The notes under the pieces: generated by a model
What the model was told of the DNA's origin: nothing
Seen by the model: only the letters and a program-made list of their open reading frames with translations
The model's database searches: none
In this document: one piece after another, positions 7,068 to 14,274 of the stretch
Position numbering within the stretch: the first letter of the stretch is position 1
Layout of the letters: each line of letters starts with the position of its first letter
Origin: Candidatus Gastranaerophilales bacterium
GTDB taxonomy: Bacteria > Cyanobacteriota > Vampirovibrionia > Gastranaerophilales > Gastranaerophilaceae
DNA: 22,494 bases
Reading direction: 5' to 3'
Assembly: GCA_021199975.1 (NCBI GenBank)
Contig: JAJQHF010000223.1
Coordinates: 1-22,494, forward strand
Made by a program: the position numbers and the translations under genes

Positions 7068-8423
7068 CTATTTTTTTAATAATTTTGCAAAATCTATTTT
7101 ACTTTTAGTCATTATTGAATAATAAGGAAAATAAAGAAAATTGGATTTTCTTAAAATACTCTTTTTATGAGTAAATGTGTCATAAGATGCCTTTCCATGA
7201 TAAGCACCTATGCCGCTATATCCAACTCCGCCAAAAGGTAAATTAGAATTCATTAAGTGCATCATTGTTTCATTGATACAGCCGCCGCCAAAGGAAAGTT
7301 CTTTTAAAATATTTTTTTCAAAAATTTTATCCTGAGTAAAACAATATAGTGCAAGCGGTTTTGGCATAGTTTTTAGCTTTAAGATAACTTCATTTATTTT
7401 TTCATATTCTATAATAGGCAGCAAAGGACCAAAAATTTCATCTTTCATAACTTCATCATCAAAATTTGCACTAATCAATGCAGGTTCGATTTTTAACGTT
7501 TCAAAGTCTGTTTTACCTCCATATATAATATTAGATTTTTGAATTAAATTATTTAATCTATTAAAATGTCTTTCATTGATAATACTTGGATAGTTATCAT
7601 TTTTTAAGGGTTCTTCGCCAAAAAATTCAACAATATATTTCTTTAATTTTTCTTTTAATTCATTTGTAACAGATTTTTGAACAAGAATAAAGTCAGGTGC
7701 AACACAAGTTTGACCGGAATTTAAAAATTTACCGGAGGCTATTCTTTTTGCACTTAAATCAACATTTGCAGTTTTATCAACAATGCAAGGTGATTTTCCT
7801 CCTAATTCAAGAGTTATAGGTGTTAAATTATCACTTGCCGCCATCATAACTTTTTTACCAATAATGCTGTTTCCTGTATAAAAAATATAATCAAAATTTT
7901 CCTTTAATAAATTTTGAGCAGCTTCTGCCCTGCCTAAAACAGGACAAATATATTGTTCTTCAAAAACATCTTTTAAAATTTTAGCAACAACATCAGATGT
8001 TGCAATAGAATATTCTGAGAGTTTAAGAATTGCACAATTTCCTGCTGCAATTGCCCCAATTAATGGCATAATTGGAAGCTGGAAGGGATAATTCCAAGGC
8101 GATATAATTAAAACAACACCATAAGGTTCATTATAAATAAAACTTTTTGAAGAAAATAGTATTAAAGGAGTTTTTACTTTTTTAGGTTTTTCCCATTTTT
8201 TTAAGTTTTTTATAAAAAGATTAATTTCTTCAATTACAGGATAAATTTCAGAGAAAAAAGCCTCATTTCTGCTTTTGTTCAAATCTTGTTTTAAGGCTTC
8301 TAGGATTACATCTGTATTGTTTAAGATAGCTTTTTTCAAGTTTTTCAAAATATTAAGCTTAAAATTCAAATCTCTAGTTTTACCTGTATTAAAGAATTTT
8401 CGTTGTTTTTCTAAAATATCCAT
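7068..8423 (-). CDS. Class-3-type NAD(P)-dependent aldehyde dehydrogenase
   Basis: The enzyme oxidises aldehydes to carboxylates, probably medium or long-chain fatty or aromatic aldehydes given its class-3-like form. The 451-residue product has the N-terminal FFNTGKTRDLNFKL motif of that class, SPWNYPFQLP at 108-117, FYTGN at 181-185, the catalytic glutamate in LELGGKSP (E206) and the nucleophile C240 in NSGQTCVAPD. It also has the late LPFGGVGYSGIGAYHGK block. The C-terminus ends with a hydrophobic YFPYYSIM segment and a Lys-rich tail; in some class-3 enzymes this region aids membrane association. I start it at ATG 8423 (AAGGA just upstream); an in-frame ATG at 8468 would add 15 residues without a ribosome site. 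The gene stands alone apart from the small ORF behind it. Confidence 0.92.
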   Translation of the reverse strand: MDILEKQRKFFNTGKTRDLNFKLNILKNLKKAILNNTDVILEALKQDLNKSRNEAFFSEIYPVIEEINLFIKNLKKWEKPKKVKTPLILFSSKSFIYNEPYGVVLIISPWNYPFQLPIMPLIGAIAAGNCAILKLSEYSIATSDVVAKILKDVFEEQYICPVLGRAEAAQNLLKENFDYIFYTGNSIIGKKVMMAASDNLTPITLELGGKSPCIVDKTANVDLSAKRIASGKFLNSGQTCVAPDFILVQKSVTNELKEKLKKYIVEFFGEEPLKNDNYPSIINERHFNRLNNLIQKSNIIYGGKTDFETLKIEPALISANFDDEVMKDEIFGPLLPIIEYEKINEVILKLKTMPKPLALYCFTQDKIFEKNILKELSFGGGCINETMMHLMNSNLPFGGVGYSGIGAYHGKASYDTFTHKKSILRKSNFLYFPYYSIMTKSKIDFAKLLKK

Positions 8424-8503
8424 AATCCTTATTTTAGCAGAAATTAACAAAAGAAATATTGCCCGCATGATATATAATTAATATGTCTGAGAAAAATATA
8501 ACG

Positions 8504-8622
8504 ATAAGCCGAAGGTGTTACAAAGCGAACAGTTGAGAAAATGTGAAACTTGTGAGCTTGTATGCATAACTGAGCCTGTAAGTTTGGCTTATAGTCCAAC
8601 AAAAAATTGGGCAATTGGACTA
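8504..8622. ncRNA. Possible structured RNA of unknown family
   Basis: ATAAGCC (8504-8510) pairs with GGCTTAT (8586-8592) to close a 75-base loop. Inside it CAGTT (8530-8534) pairs with AACTG (8568-8572). A second hairpin, TAGTCCAA (8592-8599) with TTGGACTA (8615-8622), follows directly. The segment is less AT-rich than its surroundings. It does not match 6S, tmRNA, RNase P or SRP RNA motifs that I know. On the plus strand it would be a free-standing RNA; on the minus strand it would lie in the leader of the aldehyde dehydrogenase gene. A 36-codon frame (GTG 8515 to TAA 8625, containing KCETCELVC) also crosses it. Confidence 0.3.
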
Positions 8623-8814
8623 TAAAAATTCTTTGATTTTAGTAAATAGCAGCTACGTTAAATAATATTTTTTGTAATATTATTTCCAAATAAAATCAGG
8701 TTTAGTTTATTTTAAGAATACAACATCAAGCAACTTTCAACCGCAATGATTTAGCATTGTTGAGATAGAAATTCCAATTTACATTTCATAACTTTGAGAA
8801 AAACTGAACTTTAA

Positions 8815-8866
8815 TGTAAACGGACACATGAAATGATTTTTCGTGACAGATGAAATGATTATTTCG
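8815..8866 (-). repeat. attR-like end: two tandem 22-bp-spaced transposase-site repeats
   Basis: On the plus strand ATGAAATGATTTTTCG (8828-8843) and ATGAAATGATTATTTCG (8850-8866) begin 22 bases apart. A terminal TGTAAACGGACAC precedes them. In phage Mu the right end also has R1 and R2 as abutting 22-bp sites ending in CGAAA-type sequence, and its termini are TG...CA. On the minus strand the cores read CGAAAAATCA and CGAAATAATCA. Confidence 0.55.
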
Positions 8867-8881
8867 GGCAACAATACTTTC

Positions 8882-8907
8882 AAAATTTGGTATTAATGCC
8901 AAATTTT
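8882..8907. repeat. 26-bp near-perfect palindrome
   Basis: AAAATTTGG (8882-8890) and CCAAATTTT (8899-8907) flank TATTAATG, which is itself self-complementary apart from one T-G pair. It lies about 108 bases beyond the stop of the glycosylase-like gene and may terminate that transcript, although the T tract on the minus strand is short. It could also be a protein-binding site just inside the transposon end. Confidence 0.6.
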
Positions 8908-9015
8908 TAATTTAATCGGTCAGTTTTATTAAAATTCTGTGCCACTTTAAAATTAAAGTATCTATACCATAAAAACACTTCACAATGATTTTATATTAAC
9001 TGCATATAATTTAAC

Positions 9016-9747
9016 CTAATTTCTTTGCAAACAAAAATCTGCAAACGGACATATTCCTTTTTTCCCCGAATAACATACATTATTTGTGCATATACCTTCA
9101 AAACCTATTCGCCAAAAAACAAAATCAAGGATGCCGGGGAATTCAGGATATATTGACCGTGCTTTATATATTACTTCGTAATTATCAATATTGGAGTATT
9201 TCAAATTCTTTTCATTTTTAATCAGCCCGAGTTTGCACATTGTACGTTTAACATGAACATCCGGAGATATATCACAAGAACTTTTATCTTCAAAATCTAT
9301 CCCGCAAATTCTGATTAAAAGATTTGCTATCATTGTCCCTTTTTTGACAGATACTCCCTCAAATTCCAGGCATTTGGAAATTACACCTGCACAATTTTTT
9401 GACTCTTTCCATATTTTTGAAACATCCCCTTTGTAATCATCGTGAATTTTACGTACAGCGCTTTTAAAATACTTATCATTATTGTGATATGAAAATTTTT
9501 TTAAGTATTTGCCTAAAGTTTCATCATTATTTTTTACTGCATTATATAAAGAATTAAAATCCGCTCCGTAATCAGCAGCTAGTTGATTTCCCAAATTAAA
9601 TGCTTTTTCTGAATATCCGGAAGTCATAATACAGCTTAAAAAGAACATGTGAGGAGAATTTTGAAATAAATCATTTGATTCTTCCTTGTTTTTATAATAT
9701 TCGAAGCTAGCTATACTGACAATTTTTTCATTAATATTTGTACACAT
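9016..9747 (-). CDS. HhH-GPD-superfamily DNA-glycosylase-like protein with C-terminal iron-sulfur loop
   Basis: The 243-residue protein resembles endonuclease III/MutY-type enzymes. Residues 31-62 match the first helical block. FEGVSVKKGTMIANLL (129-144) corresponds to the helix-hairpin-helix (LPGVGRKTA in EndoIII), with K135 or K136 where the catalytic lysine would be. SPDVHVKRTMCKLGL (161-175) matches VDTHIFR, giving D163 as the catalytic aspartate. Four C-terminal cysteines (C220, C225, C233, C239; C-x4-C-x7-C-x5-C) form an iron-sulfur cluster loop, but the spacing differs from the classical C-x6-C-x2-C-x5-C. The hairpin also seems to carry an insertion, so substrate and even catalysis are uncertain. 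AGGAG precedes the ATG. It lies inside the predicted transposon limits on the same strand as the sugar operon, but a hairpin at 9801-9825 separates them. Confidence 0.75.
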   Translation of the reverse strand: MCTNINEKIVSIASFEYYKNKEESNDLFQNSPHMFFLSCIMTSGYSEKAFNLGNQLAADYGADFNSLYNAVKNNDETLGKYLKKFSYHNNDKYFKSAVRKIHDDYKGDVSKIWKESKNCAGVISKCLEFEGVSVKKGTMIANLLIRICGIDFEDKSSCDISPDVHVKRTMCKLGLIKNEKNLKYSNIDNYEVIYKARSIYPEFPGILDFVFWRIGFEGICTNNVCYSGKKGICPFADFCLQRN

Positions 9748-9775
9748 TTTTACATCTCCTATATATCATTTTACA

Positions 9776-9781
9776 ATTATA
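9776..9781 (-). promoter_or_regulatory. Possible -10 box for the glycosylase-like gene
   Basis: The minus strand reads TATAAT here, about 29 bases before the ATG at 9747 and ahead of its AGGAG site. I do not find a good -35 box at 17 bases; TTGTTT lies 19 bases upstream and overlaps the hairpin at 9801-9825. Confidence 0.35.
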
Positions 9782-9800
9782 TTTTAGTCATCCAATATGG

Positions 9801-9825
9801 AAACAAATAAAAGTTTTATTTGTTT
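9801..9825 (-). terminator. A/T-rich hairpin after the sugar operon
   Basis: AAACAAATAAAA (9801-9812) and TTTTATTTGTTT (9814-9825) form a perfect 12-bp inverted repeat around one base; in practice the inner pairs would open to form the loop. It lies just beyond the stop of the last, broken gene of the minus-strand operon. It could stop transcription in either direction. Confidence 0.5.
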
Positions 9826-9832
9826 TTCGCTT

Positions 9833-10125
9833 TTAGTTTTCAAAACGATGCCTTATATCTTCGGCACGTTTGTCTAAAACGGCTTTTTCGGGTATTCCGT
9901 CAAGATTATAATCCCAATGAGTTCTATTGAATTTTGGAGGTCTGTTTATTACAAAAAATGTAATTTCATAGTTATGAGTTATCAAAAAATTCAAGGTATT
10001 GGCTGCATTTTCACCGTTAGTTTGTTCTGCGAGAATTATGTTATTAGGCAGATTATTTTCCTTAAATTACGGCGACCCCATATTATAACGGCTCTGCGCT
10101 TGTTTGTTGTTTTGGCATTTTTCAT
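9833..10125 (-). pseudogene. Frameshifted small gene, last of the sugar operon
   Basis: A strong AAGGAG site precedes ATG 10125. The frame reads MKNAKTTNKRRAVIIWGRRN and then stops nine codons later. One base over (-1), the sequence is open again without a break, from FKENNLPNNIILAEQTNGE through THNYEITFFVINRPPKFNR to KRAEDIRHRFEN and TAA at 9833. The span is 293 bases, so one added base restores a 97-residue protein. The break is near the codons CGT AAT TTA AGG AAA (about 10062-10070). I recognise no family; the product would be basic at the N-terminus, then mixed alpha/beta. It follows the HAD gene by 17 bases. Confidence 0.65.
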
Positions 10126-10142
10126 TCTGTTTTCTCCTTATT

Positions 10143-10808
10143 TTAAATTTGCTTATTGTTTAATTTGAAAAATTCTATTATTTCATTTACATTTTGTGCA
10201 ATTAAAACAGGATTGTATTGAAGTACATCATCCTTATTTTTAAAACCAAATCCGTAAGTTACTCCTATAAAATCAATTCCAAGTTCATTTGCAGCCTGTC
10301 CGTCATGGCAGCTGTCACCAATCATAATCGTTTCATTAGACTTGCAGTTACACGATTTAATAGCTATCTCTATAATATCTTTTTTTGTTAATTTATTGTC
10401 ATTGTCTGCACCAAAAATAAAATCAAAATATTTATCAAAATTAAAGTGTTTTGCTAAATCTGCCGCATAGTCCTGTCTTTTATAAGTTGCAACGGATAGT
10501 ATATATTCTTTTTGTTTTAATAATTCCAGCAGTTTATAAATTTCATCGTAAACTTTTGCTCTGAAAACATCCCCGTTTGCATATTTTAAGCGGAAATAAT
10601 CTGCATATTTTTGTGCGGTTATTTTGTCAACGCCATATAATTTCATAAAAGAATTTTGTATAGGCGGACCTACAAAAGACAATAATTCAGAATCAGTTAA
10701 TTTTTTCAAATTGTAATATTTAATAGTTGAGGCAACGGAAGACAATATGCCCTCTTTTCCATCAAGTAAAGTACCATCGATATCAAAAATTACAGCTTTA
10801 TACTTCAA
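10143..10808 (-). CDS. HAD-superfamily phosphatase (Gph/PpaX-like)
   Basis: This 221-residue cytosolic hydrolase has all four HAD motifs: DIDGT with nucleophile D9 and acid D11, a motif II threonine at 108 (VATYK), the motif III lysine at K143, and GDSCHDG with D165 and D169. The helical cap after motif I (EGILSSVASTIKYY through FVGPPIQNSFMKLYG) is the phosphoglycolate-phosphatase type. It starts most plausibly at TTG 10808 (AAGGGA six bases upstream), overlapping the stop of the aldolase gene by 11 bases; a GTG at 10835 would add nine residues but has no ribosome site. It is the only undamaged gene of this operon. In acidic-sugar pathways a HAD enzyme removes the phosphate after the condensation step (as KdsC does), which would suit its neighbours; that role is inference. 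Confidence 0.85.
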   Translation of the reverse strand: MKYKAVIFDIDGTLLDGKEGILSSVASTIKYYNLKKLTDSELLSFVGPPIQNSFMKLYGVDKITAQKYADYFRLKYANGDVFRAKVYDEIYKLLELLKQKEYILSVATYKRQDYAADLAKHFNFDKYFDFIFGADNDNKLTKKDIIEIAIKSCNCKSNETIMIGDSCHDGQAANELGIDFIGVTYGFGFKNKDDVLQYNPVLIAQNVNEIIEFFKLNNKQI

Positions 10809-12416
10809 CTTTTTCCCTTTTTTGTAAATAAACACTATCTGTAATGAAATTAATTTTTAGCTTTTTACTATATGTTTTTAACTGCCTTGTGATAGTTTCA
10901 TTAAACAATTTAATATCTTCGCTTTCTTTTGACAAAATTGCACTGTCTTCGTAATAATTATTTTTATTTTGTGCTGAAAACCCGTCAAAGCCGGCAAATG
11001 CAATATCTTTTATTTTGATTTTAACAAAAAAATCAAGAAGCATACTCATTGAATTGTCGGGTACGAGCGACTTTTCATTAATCAATTTTGCATAATTCAA
11101 GATATAATCCGCTCCGTTATCTATAGGGGTTATATTGGATGTAATTATTACTTTCGTATCTTTTTTTCTGTGCAGCAGCTTATCGCCGAAATTTTCATAG
11201 CGTTTTGAATTAGAAATAAAGGCATAATCCAATTTATAGATATCGGTCAAATGGTTAACTGAAATAATAAGGGGATTGTTATCGTTAATATATTTATCTA
11301 TACACTCCTTTTTCTTACAATAGACCGTCCGGGTCCCAGTATTAACAAATTTTTACCTGATAAATTCTGCGCCAGTTCTTTATATGTATTTTTATAATCA
11401 ATATATTTAGTTTGATATTTTAAGTACAATTCTTCAATGTACTGCTTATTGAATGACAATTTTTTATCTTCATCAAGCATCTCTAAAATATTATTGATTG
11501 ATTTGATGTAAAGCGTGTTTTTGTTGGTCAGGTATTTCGTATACATGGGATGTGTTTTATTGAGTGCGGAAATATAATAAGGAAGCGAATAGCCCCAGGG
11601 ACATGCCTCTCTTATTGGCAAAATTGTATTTTGGATGCATTCTGACAATTCGTATATATCATATTTTTTTTCTAAATTTTCATTTAAATACATTGCAAGG
11701 AGTTCGCTTCCGCAATTTCCAGCAGATTTTCCGATTCCAAATAGTGTTCCGTCCAAAATAATTTCCCTGTTTGTTTTAATAGCAGATATTTCTATACAAT
11801 TTGCATACGCCAGTTGAAAATTGTTATGTGAATGATATCCGATTGCAATTTCCGGTGCCAGATTTGTGTCCATCAAATAAAAATATTTAGATAATCTGTC
11901 CTTATGCAAAAGCCCGTAGGTATCCACCATAGACATTGCATAAGATGCAAGTTCATTAACCATATCTATTAAATCAAGCATTTCTCTATCTGTATATGTA
12001 GTAATTGATACCGGCTGTACAAAGATTGTGTACCCTTTTTCTTTTAGTTTAGAACAAAACGAAATTGCTTCTTTCTCATCCTTTTTTTTGAAAATTACCC
12101 TGATGCCGTCAAGATAAGATTTCTCTGCCAGGGAAATGTTTTCAATTCCGCAGGTTCCAAAATCAATCATTCCGACAACAACAGAATTTTTCTTATTTTG
12201 TCCGCTGAATATTGTATCAAATGATTTTGTATCCGGGTTGATTGATTTGTTTTTATTAAAACGTCTTCTCTCGTCAATAAAACCCGGTTCAATAATATCA
12301 ATGTTTGCCTTAACTAATCTGTTAAATATGCTGATTATATTTTGATATCCAAAGTTCCAGTCATTAACAAATCCCCCGTCCCTGAGCGTACAATCAAGCA
12401 ATTTAATATTTTTCAT
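10798..12416 (-). pseudogene. HMGL-type aldolase with C-terminal extension, frameshifted
   Basis: The frame from ATG 12416 encodes a DRE-TIM metallolyase (HMGL/4-hydroxy-2-oxovalerate aldolase family). LDCTLRDGGFVNDWNFG (7-23) carries the catalytic Arg-Asp, H195 and H197 in YHSHNN bind the metal, and GTLFGIGKSAGNCGSELL spans 223-240. A second domain begins at GKNLLILGPGRSI (354-366), then the frame ends at TAG 11298. One base over (-1) it continues without a gap as KECIDKYINDNNPLIISVN and on to TAA 10798. The cause is a run of five A (minus strand; 11309-11313) where six would restore a 539-residue protein (VRKKECIDKY). The ATG has GAGGAAACC upstream and overlaps the cytidylyltransferase stop by 14 bases. 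The family uses pyruvate-type substrates to form or cleave C-C bonds. Confidence 0.85.
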
Positions 12417-13088
12417 ATAAAAGGTTTCCTCTTATTTTTTTGTACATCAATTCCGCAAGCATAAAATCTTCTTCATCATCAATATCAACGGCTTCAATTT
12501 TGTTAACCTTCAAAAGGTATGGTTTATGGCCAAAGATATCTTTTCTTTCAATCATTAATTTTTTATCTATTATATTTACGGCGTGGTTTATTGCGGCGAT
12601 ATCCGGCAAATCCTGACTTTTGGGCTTATTATCAGGGTCATAATTCATTGGTTTATTATTAAGCCACAAAAATTCTTTAACCGAATTTACGGTATTAACA
12701 GAATCAAATTCATCTGTGTTTTTATAAATTACAATAGCTTTAACTATTGTTTCATTTGAAATCAGCGGGTTTGTCGCATTTACAAAAATCATAACATCGG
12801 CATTAAAATTCTCAGCGATATTAACATATAACTCATTAGGAGATACTTCACTTGTTGCATAATATTCATCACGTTTTACAACTTCTGCCCCATATTTTTT
12901 GCTGTATCAAGCATGATATCGTCGTTTGAATTAACTACAACACCATCTATTTGCAGAATTGAAAGCAATTGTTTAATTTTGATTTCAAGCAATGAGCTGC
13001 CACAGAAGGGTTTAATATTTTTATTCTTTACCCTCACAGAACCAGAACGAACAGCAATTAAAGCTTTAATAATGGCATTTTTCTTCAT
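12403..13088 (-). pseudogene. NeuA-like CMP-sugar (acylneuraminate) cytidylyltransferase, frameshifted
   Basis: The N-terminal part (ATG 13088, AAGGAG upstream) reads MKKNAIIKALIAVRSGSVRV then KNKNIKPF, the nucleotide-binding start of NeuA/KdsB-type enzymes, and ends at TAA 12876. One base over (-1), the sequence continues as AEVVKRDEYYATSEVSPNEL, VMIFVNATNPLI and IEAVDIDDEEDFMLAE, down to TAA 12403; these match the rest of the family. The break is at four G (minus strand; 12888-12891) where five would give NMGAEVV and a normal 228-residue enzyme. Such enzymes activate 2-keto-3-deoxy acids such as sialic, legionaminic and pseudaminic acids with CTP. The gene overlaps both neighbours, so it was part of a tightly packed operon. 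Confidence 0.85.
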
Positions 13089-13839
13089 AGCCGTCTCCTT
13101 GCGTGTTCGTGTATAAATCCTTAAACATTCCTTTTAAACCAATCGGATTAACAGAAATAATTTCAGTTTCAGGGTACATTCTTGAAGCAAAATCTTTAAA
13201 CTTTCTAAAGCCGTTTACCTTGCCGGAATGATCCGAAAGCAAAGACTTATTGTCGTATGCATATCCGCTGTTGCAGTCGCAGCCTGCGATATAAATTTTA
13301 TCCGGATTAGTCCATAAAATAAATTGCAATGCAGAAAATACAAAGCCGCCAAAATCTCCCAGCGGTTCGTTTTCTAAGTCTACAGCCCATTTGTTTCCGA
13401 AAACATCTTCCTGAAGAAAAGGAATTGCATTTGCACGATACAAATTTGTTTGCGGTATTCTATCGACATTGCAGGGAACACAAACTTAGGTTAATCTTCT
13501 TTGAGGAAGAATTGCATAAAATTTTTTACAATCATTACCCGAATAATTATCAATTTCGTCGTTAACCGTTTTGTCATTTTTGATAAGATCGGTTAAAAAC
13601 AAATAGTCAAGCGGTATATTAAACCTTAATGCTCCGTTTACGCCAACATATATTACGTCTTTAACCGGTACAAATTTTTTTATCGTGGACCCGCAGGCAA
13701 GCAATACAACAGATTTTCCCTCGTTAATTCTTCTATACGGCGCAAAGGCTTTGTGTAAGGGTTTAACCTGTGCTAAAACCCTTTTTTTGTATTTCAGGAT
13801 CAAGTGAAGAGAATAATATTTCATAAGATATTCCGCCAT
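13066..13839 (-). pseudogene. DUF115/GT42-like glycosyltransferase-type protein with in-frame stop
   Basis: The frame from 13839 has EGKSVVLLACGSTIKKF (40-56) and IYVGVNGALRFNIPLDYLFL (63-82). It then has a TAA at 13486-13488 and continues in the same frame with VCVPCNVDRIPQTNLYRANA, GDFGGFVFSALQFI, KIYIAGCDCNSGYAYDN and an end at 13066. The order (glycine-rich nucleotide loop, a later helix, then IYIAGCD) resembles DUF115/Maf proteins and the Campylobacter CstII-type sialyltransferases, both of which use CMP-activated acidic sugars or related donors. The assignment is by eye and tentative. The N-terminal 20 residues overlap the transposase fragment in another frame, so the true start may have been lost. 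It overlaps the cytidylyltransferase start by 23 bases. Confidence 0.6.
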
Positions 13840-13963
13840 TTACTTTTATTTTTCTTGAAATATATTTACTTTCAAGTTTATTAATTTCCAATCTTAAAGA
13901 ACGATTGCTCTTTAAGCCTTTGACTTGTGCCACCGTATTAATATTTATATATTCTTCGCTCAT
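13763..13963 (-). pseudogene. N-terminal fragment of a MuA-type transposase
   Basis: From ATG 13963 the frame reads MSEEYININTVAQVKGLKSN, RSLRLEINKLESKYISRKIK, VNGGISYEILFSSLDPEIQKK and then ends at TAA 13763. This is the helix-turn-helix DNA-binding domain that opens MuA-family transposases; the GG-x-x-YEI and SSLDPEIQKK endings are characteristic. The DDE catalytic core, about 500 further residues, is absent: after residue 60 the sequence passes into the glycosyltransferase-like gene in another frame. A seven-A run (minus strand) lies at that junction. A GTG at 13972 could add three residues. It lies 206 bases inside the attL-like repeats, reading inward, which is where Mu-type elements keep this gene. 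Confidence 0.65.
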
Positions 13964-14168
13964 GGTACTCACAGATTAGCTCCGAAAGCATGGAATTGGA
14001 ACACTGTTTCCGACTATTATGTCTGTTTCGTATCAATTTAAAAAATTTATTTTTCTATAAATCCGATTTCACATTCTTCTTAAAATCAATCTAATATATC
14101 TTTAAAATTGTTGAAAAGTTTTTACCAAATTTGCTTAAATTTTCAAAACGGTCGAAAACGGACATTTC

Positions 14169-14274
14169 CGAAATAATCAATTTATCCGTACAACCCGCAC
14201 TGTTAGCCGAAAGTCAAGTGCAGCAACCAAAAAGAACCAACTTTCCCGAATAATCAATCTATCCGTTTTAATCA
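14169..14274 (+). repeat. attL-like end: two spaced transposase-site repeats
   Basis: CGAAATAATCAATTTATCCG (14169-14188) and CGAATAATCAATCTATCCG (14247-14265) differ by a one-base gap and one substitution. They start 78 bases apart and are followed by a TTTTAATCA end. They are inverted relative to the repeats at 8828-8866. Phage Mu also spaces its left-end sites L1 and L2 widely while its right-end sites abut. Confidence 0.6.

Larger units (their letters stand above)
8424..9015. other. 592-base gene-poor region with several hairpins and a Mu-like end
   Basis: No convincing protein gene is present. Read left to right it holds the 5' region of the aldehyde dehydrogenase gene (8424-8480), a structured segment (8504-8622), and an A/T hairpin (8660-8669 with 8676-8685) nested in GATTTTA/TAAAATC (8635-8641 and 8691-8697). 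Next come the predicted end of a Mu-like element (8815-8866) and a 26-bp palindrome (8882-8907). A short ACTTTAA/TTAAAGT repeat lies at 8944-8959. Confidence 0.6.
8815..14274. mobile_element. Mu-like transposon remnant (predicted limits)
   Basis: The two limits carry inverted copies of a Mu-style end. From the left, TGTAAACGGACACATGAAAT at 8815-8834 is followed by two repeats 22 bases apart. From the right, reading inward on the minus strand from 14274, TGATTAAAACGGATAGATTG is followed by two repeats 78 bases apart. All four repeats share the core CGAAATAATCA with single-base gaps. Just inside the right limit lies the N-terminal part of a MuA-type transposase reading inward, which is the Mu attL-transposase layout. 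The rest of the transposase and any MuB-type ATPase are missing. The interior is a glycosylase-like gene and a damaged sugar operon. The 5-bp flanks (TTTAA and TACCA) do not match, so the limits may be slightly off, the flanks may have changed, or two insertions may have recombined. Confidence 0.5.

Noticed and set aside
8275..8481. 68-codon plus-strand frame at the start of the aldehyde dehydrogenase gene
   Set aside because: It is antisense to a conserved N-terminal segment and lacks a ribosome site.
8424..8625. Known riboswitch in the aldehyde dehydrogenase leader
   Set aside because: The stems do not match the conserved cores of TPP, cobalamin, SAM, FMN or glycine riboswitches that I can recall.
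8828..8866. CRISPR-like repeats
   Set aside because: Only two imperfect copies 22 bp apart with no spacer pattern; they fit transposase binding sites.
9917..10168. 83-codon plus-strand frame in the gap before the HAD gene
   Set aside because: It is antisense to the broken small gene, whose AAGGAG-ATG start and long -1 frame are far better coding signals.
12888..12891. Phase variation by slippage in the cytidylyltransferase and aldolase genes
   Set aside because: The runs are only G4 and A5, too short for typical phase-variable tracts, and a separate nonsense codon exists in the same operon.
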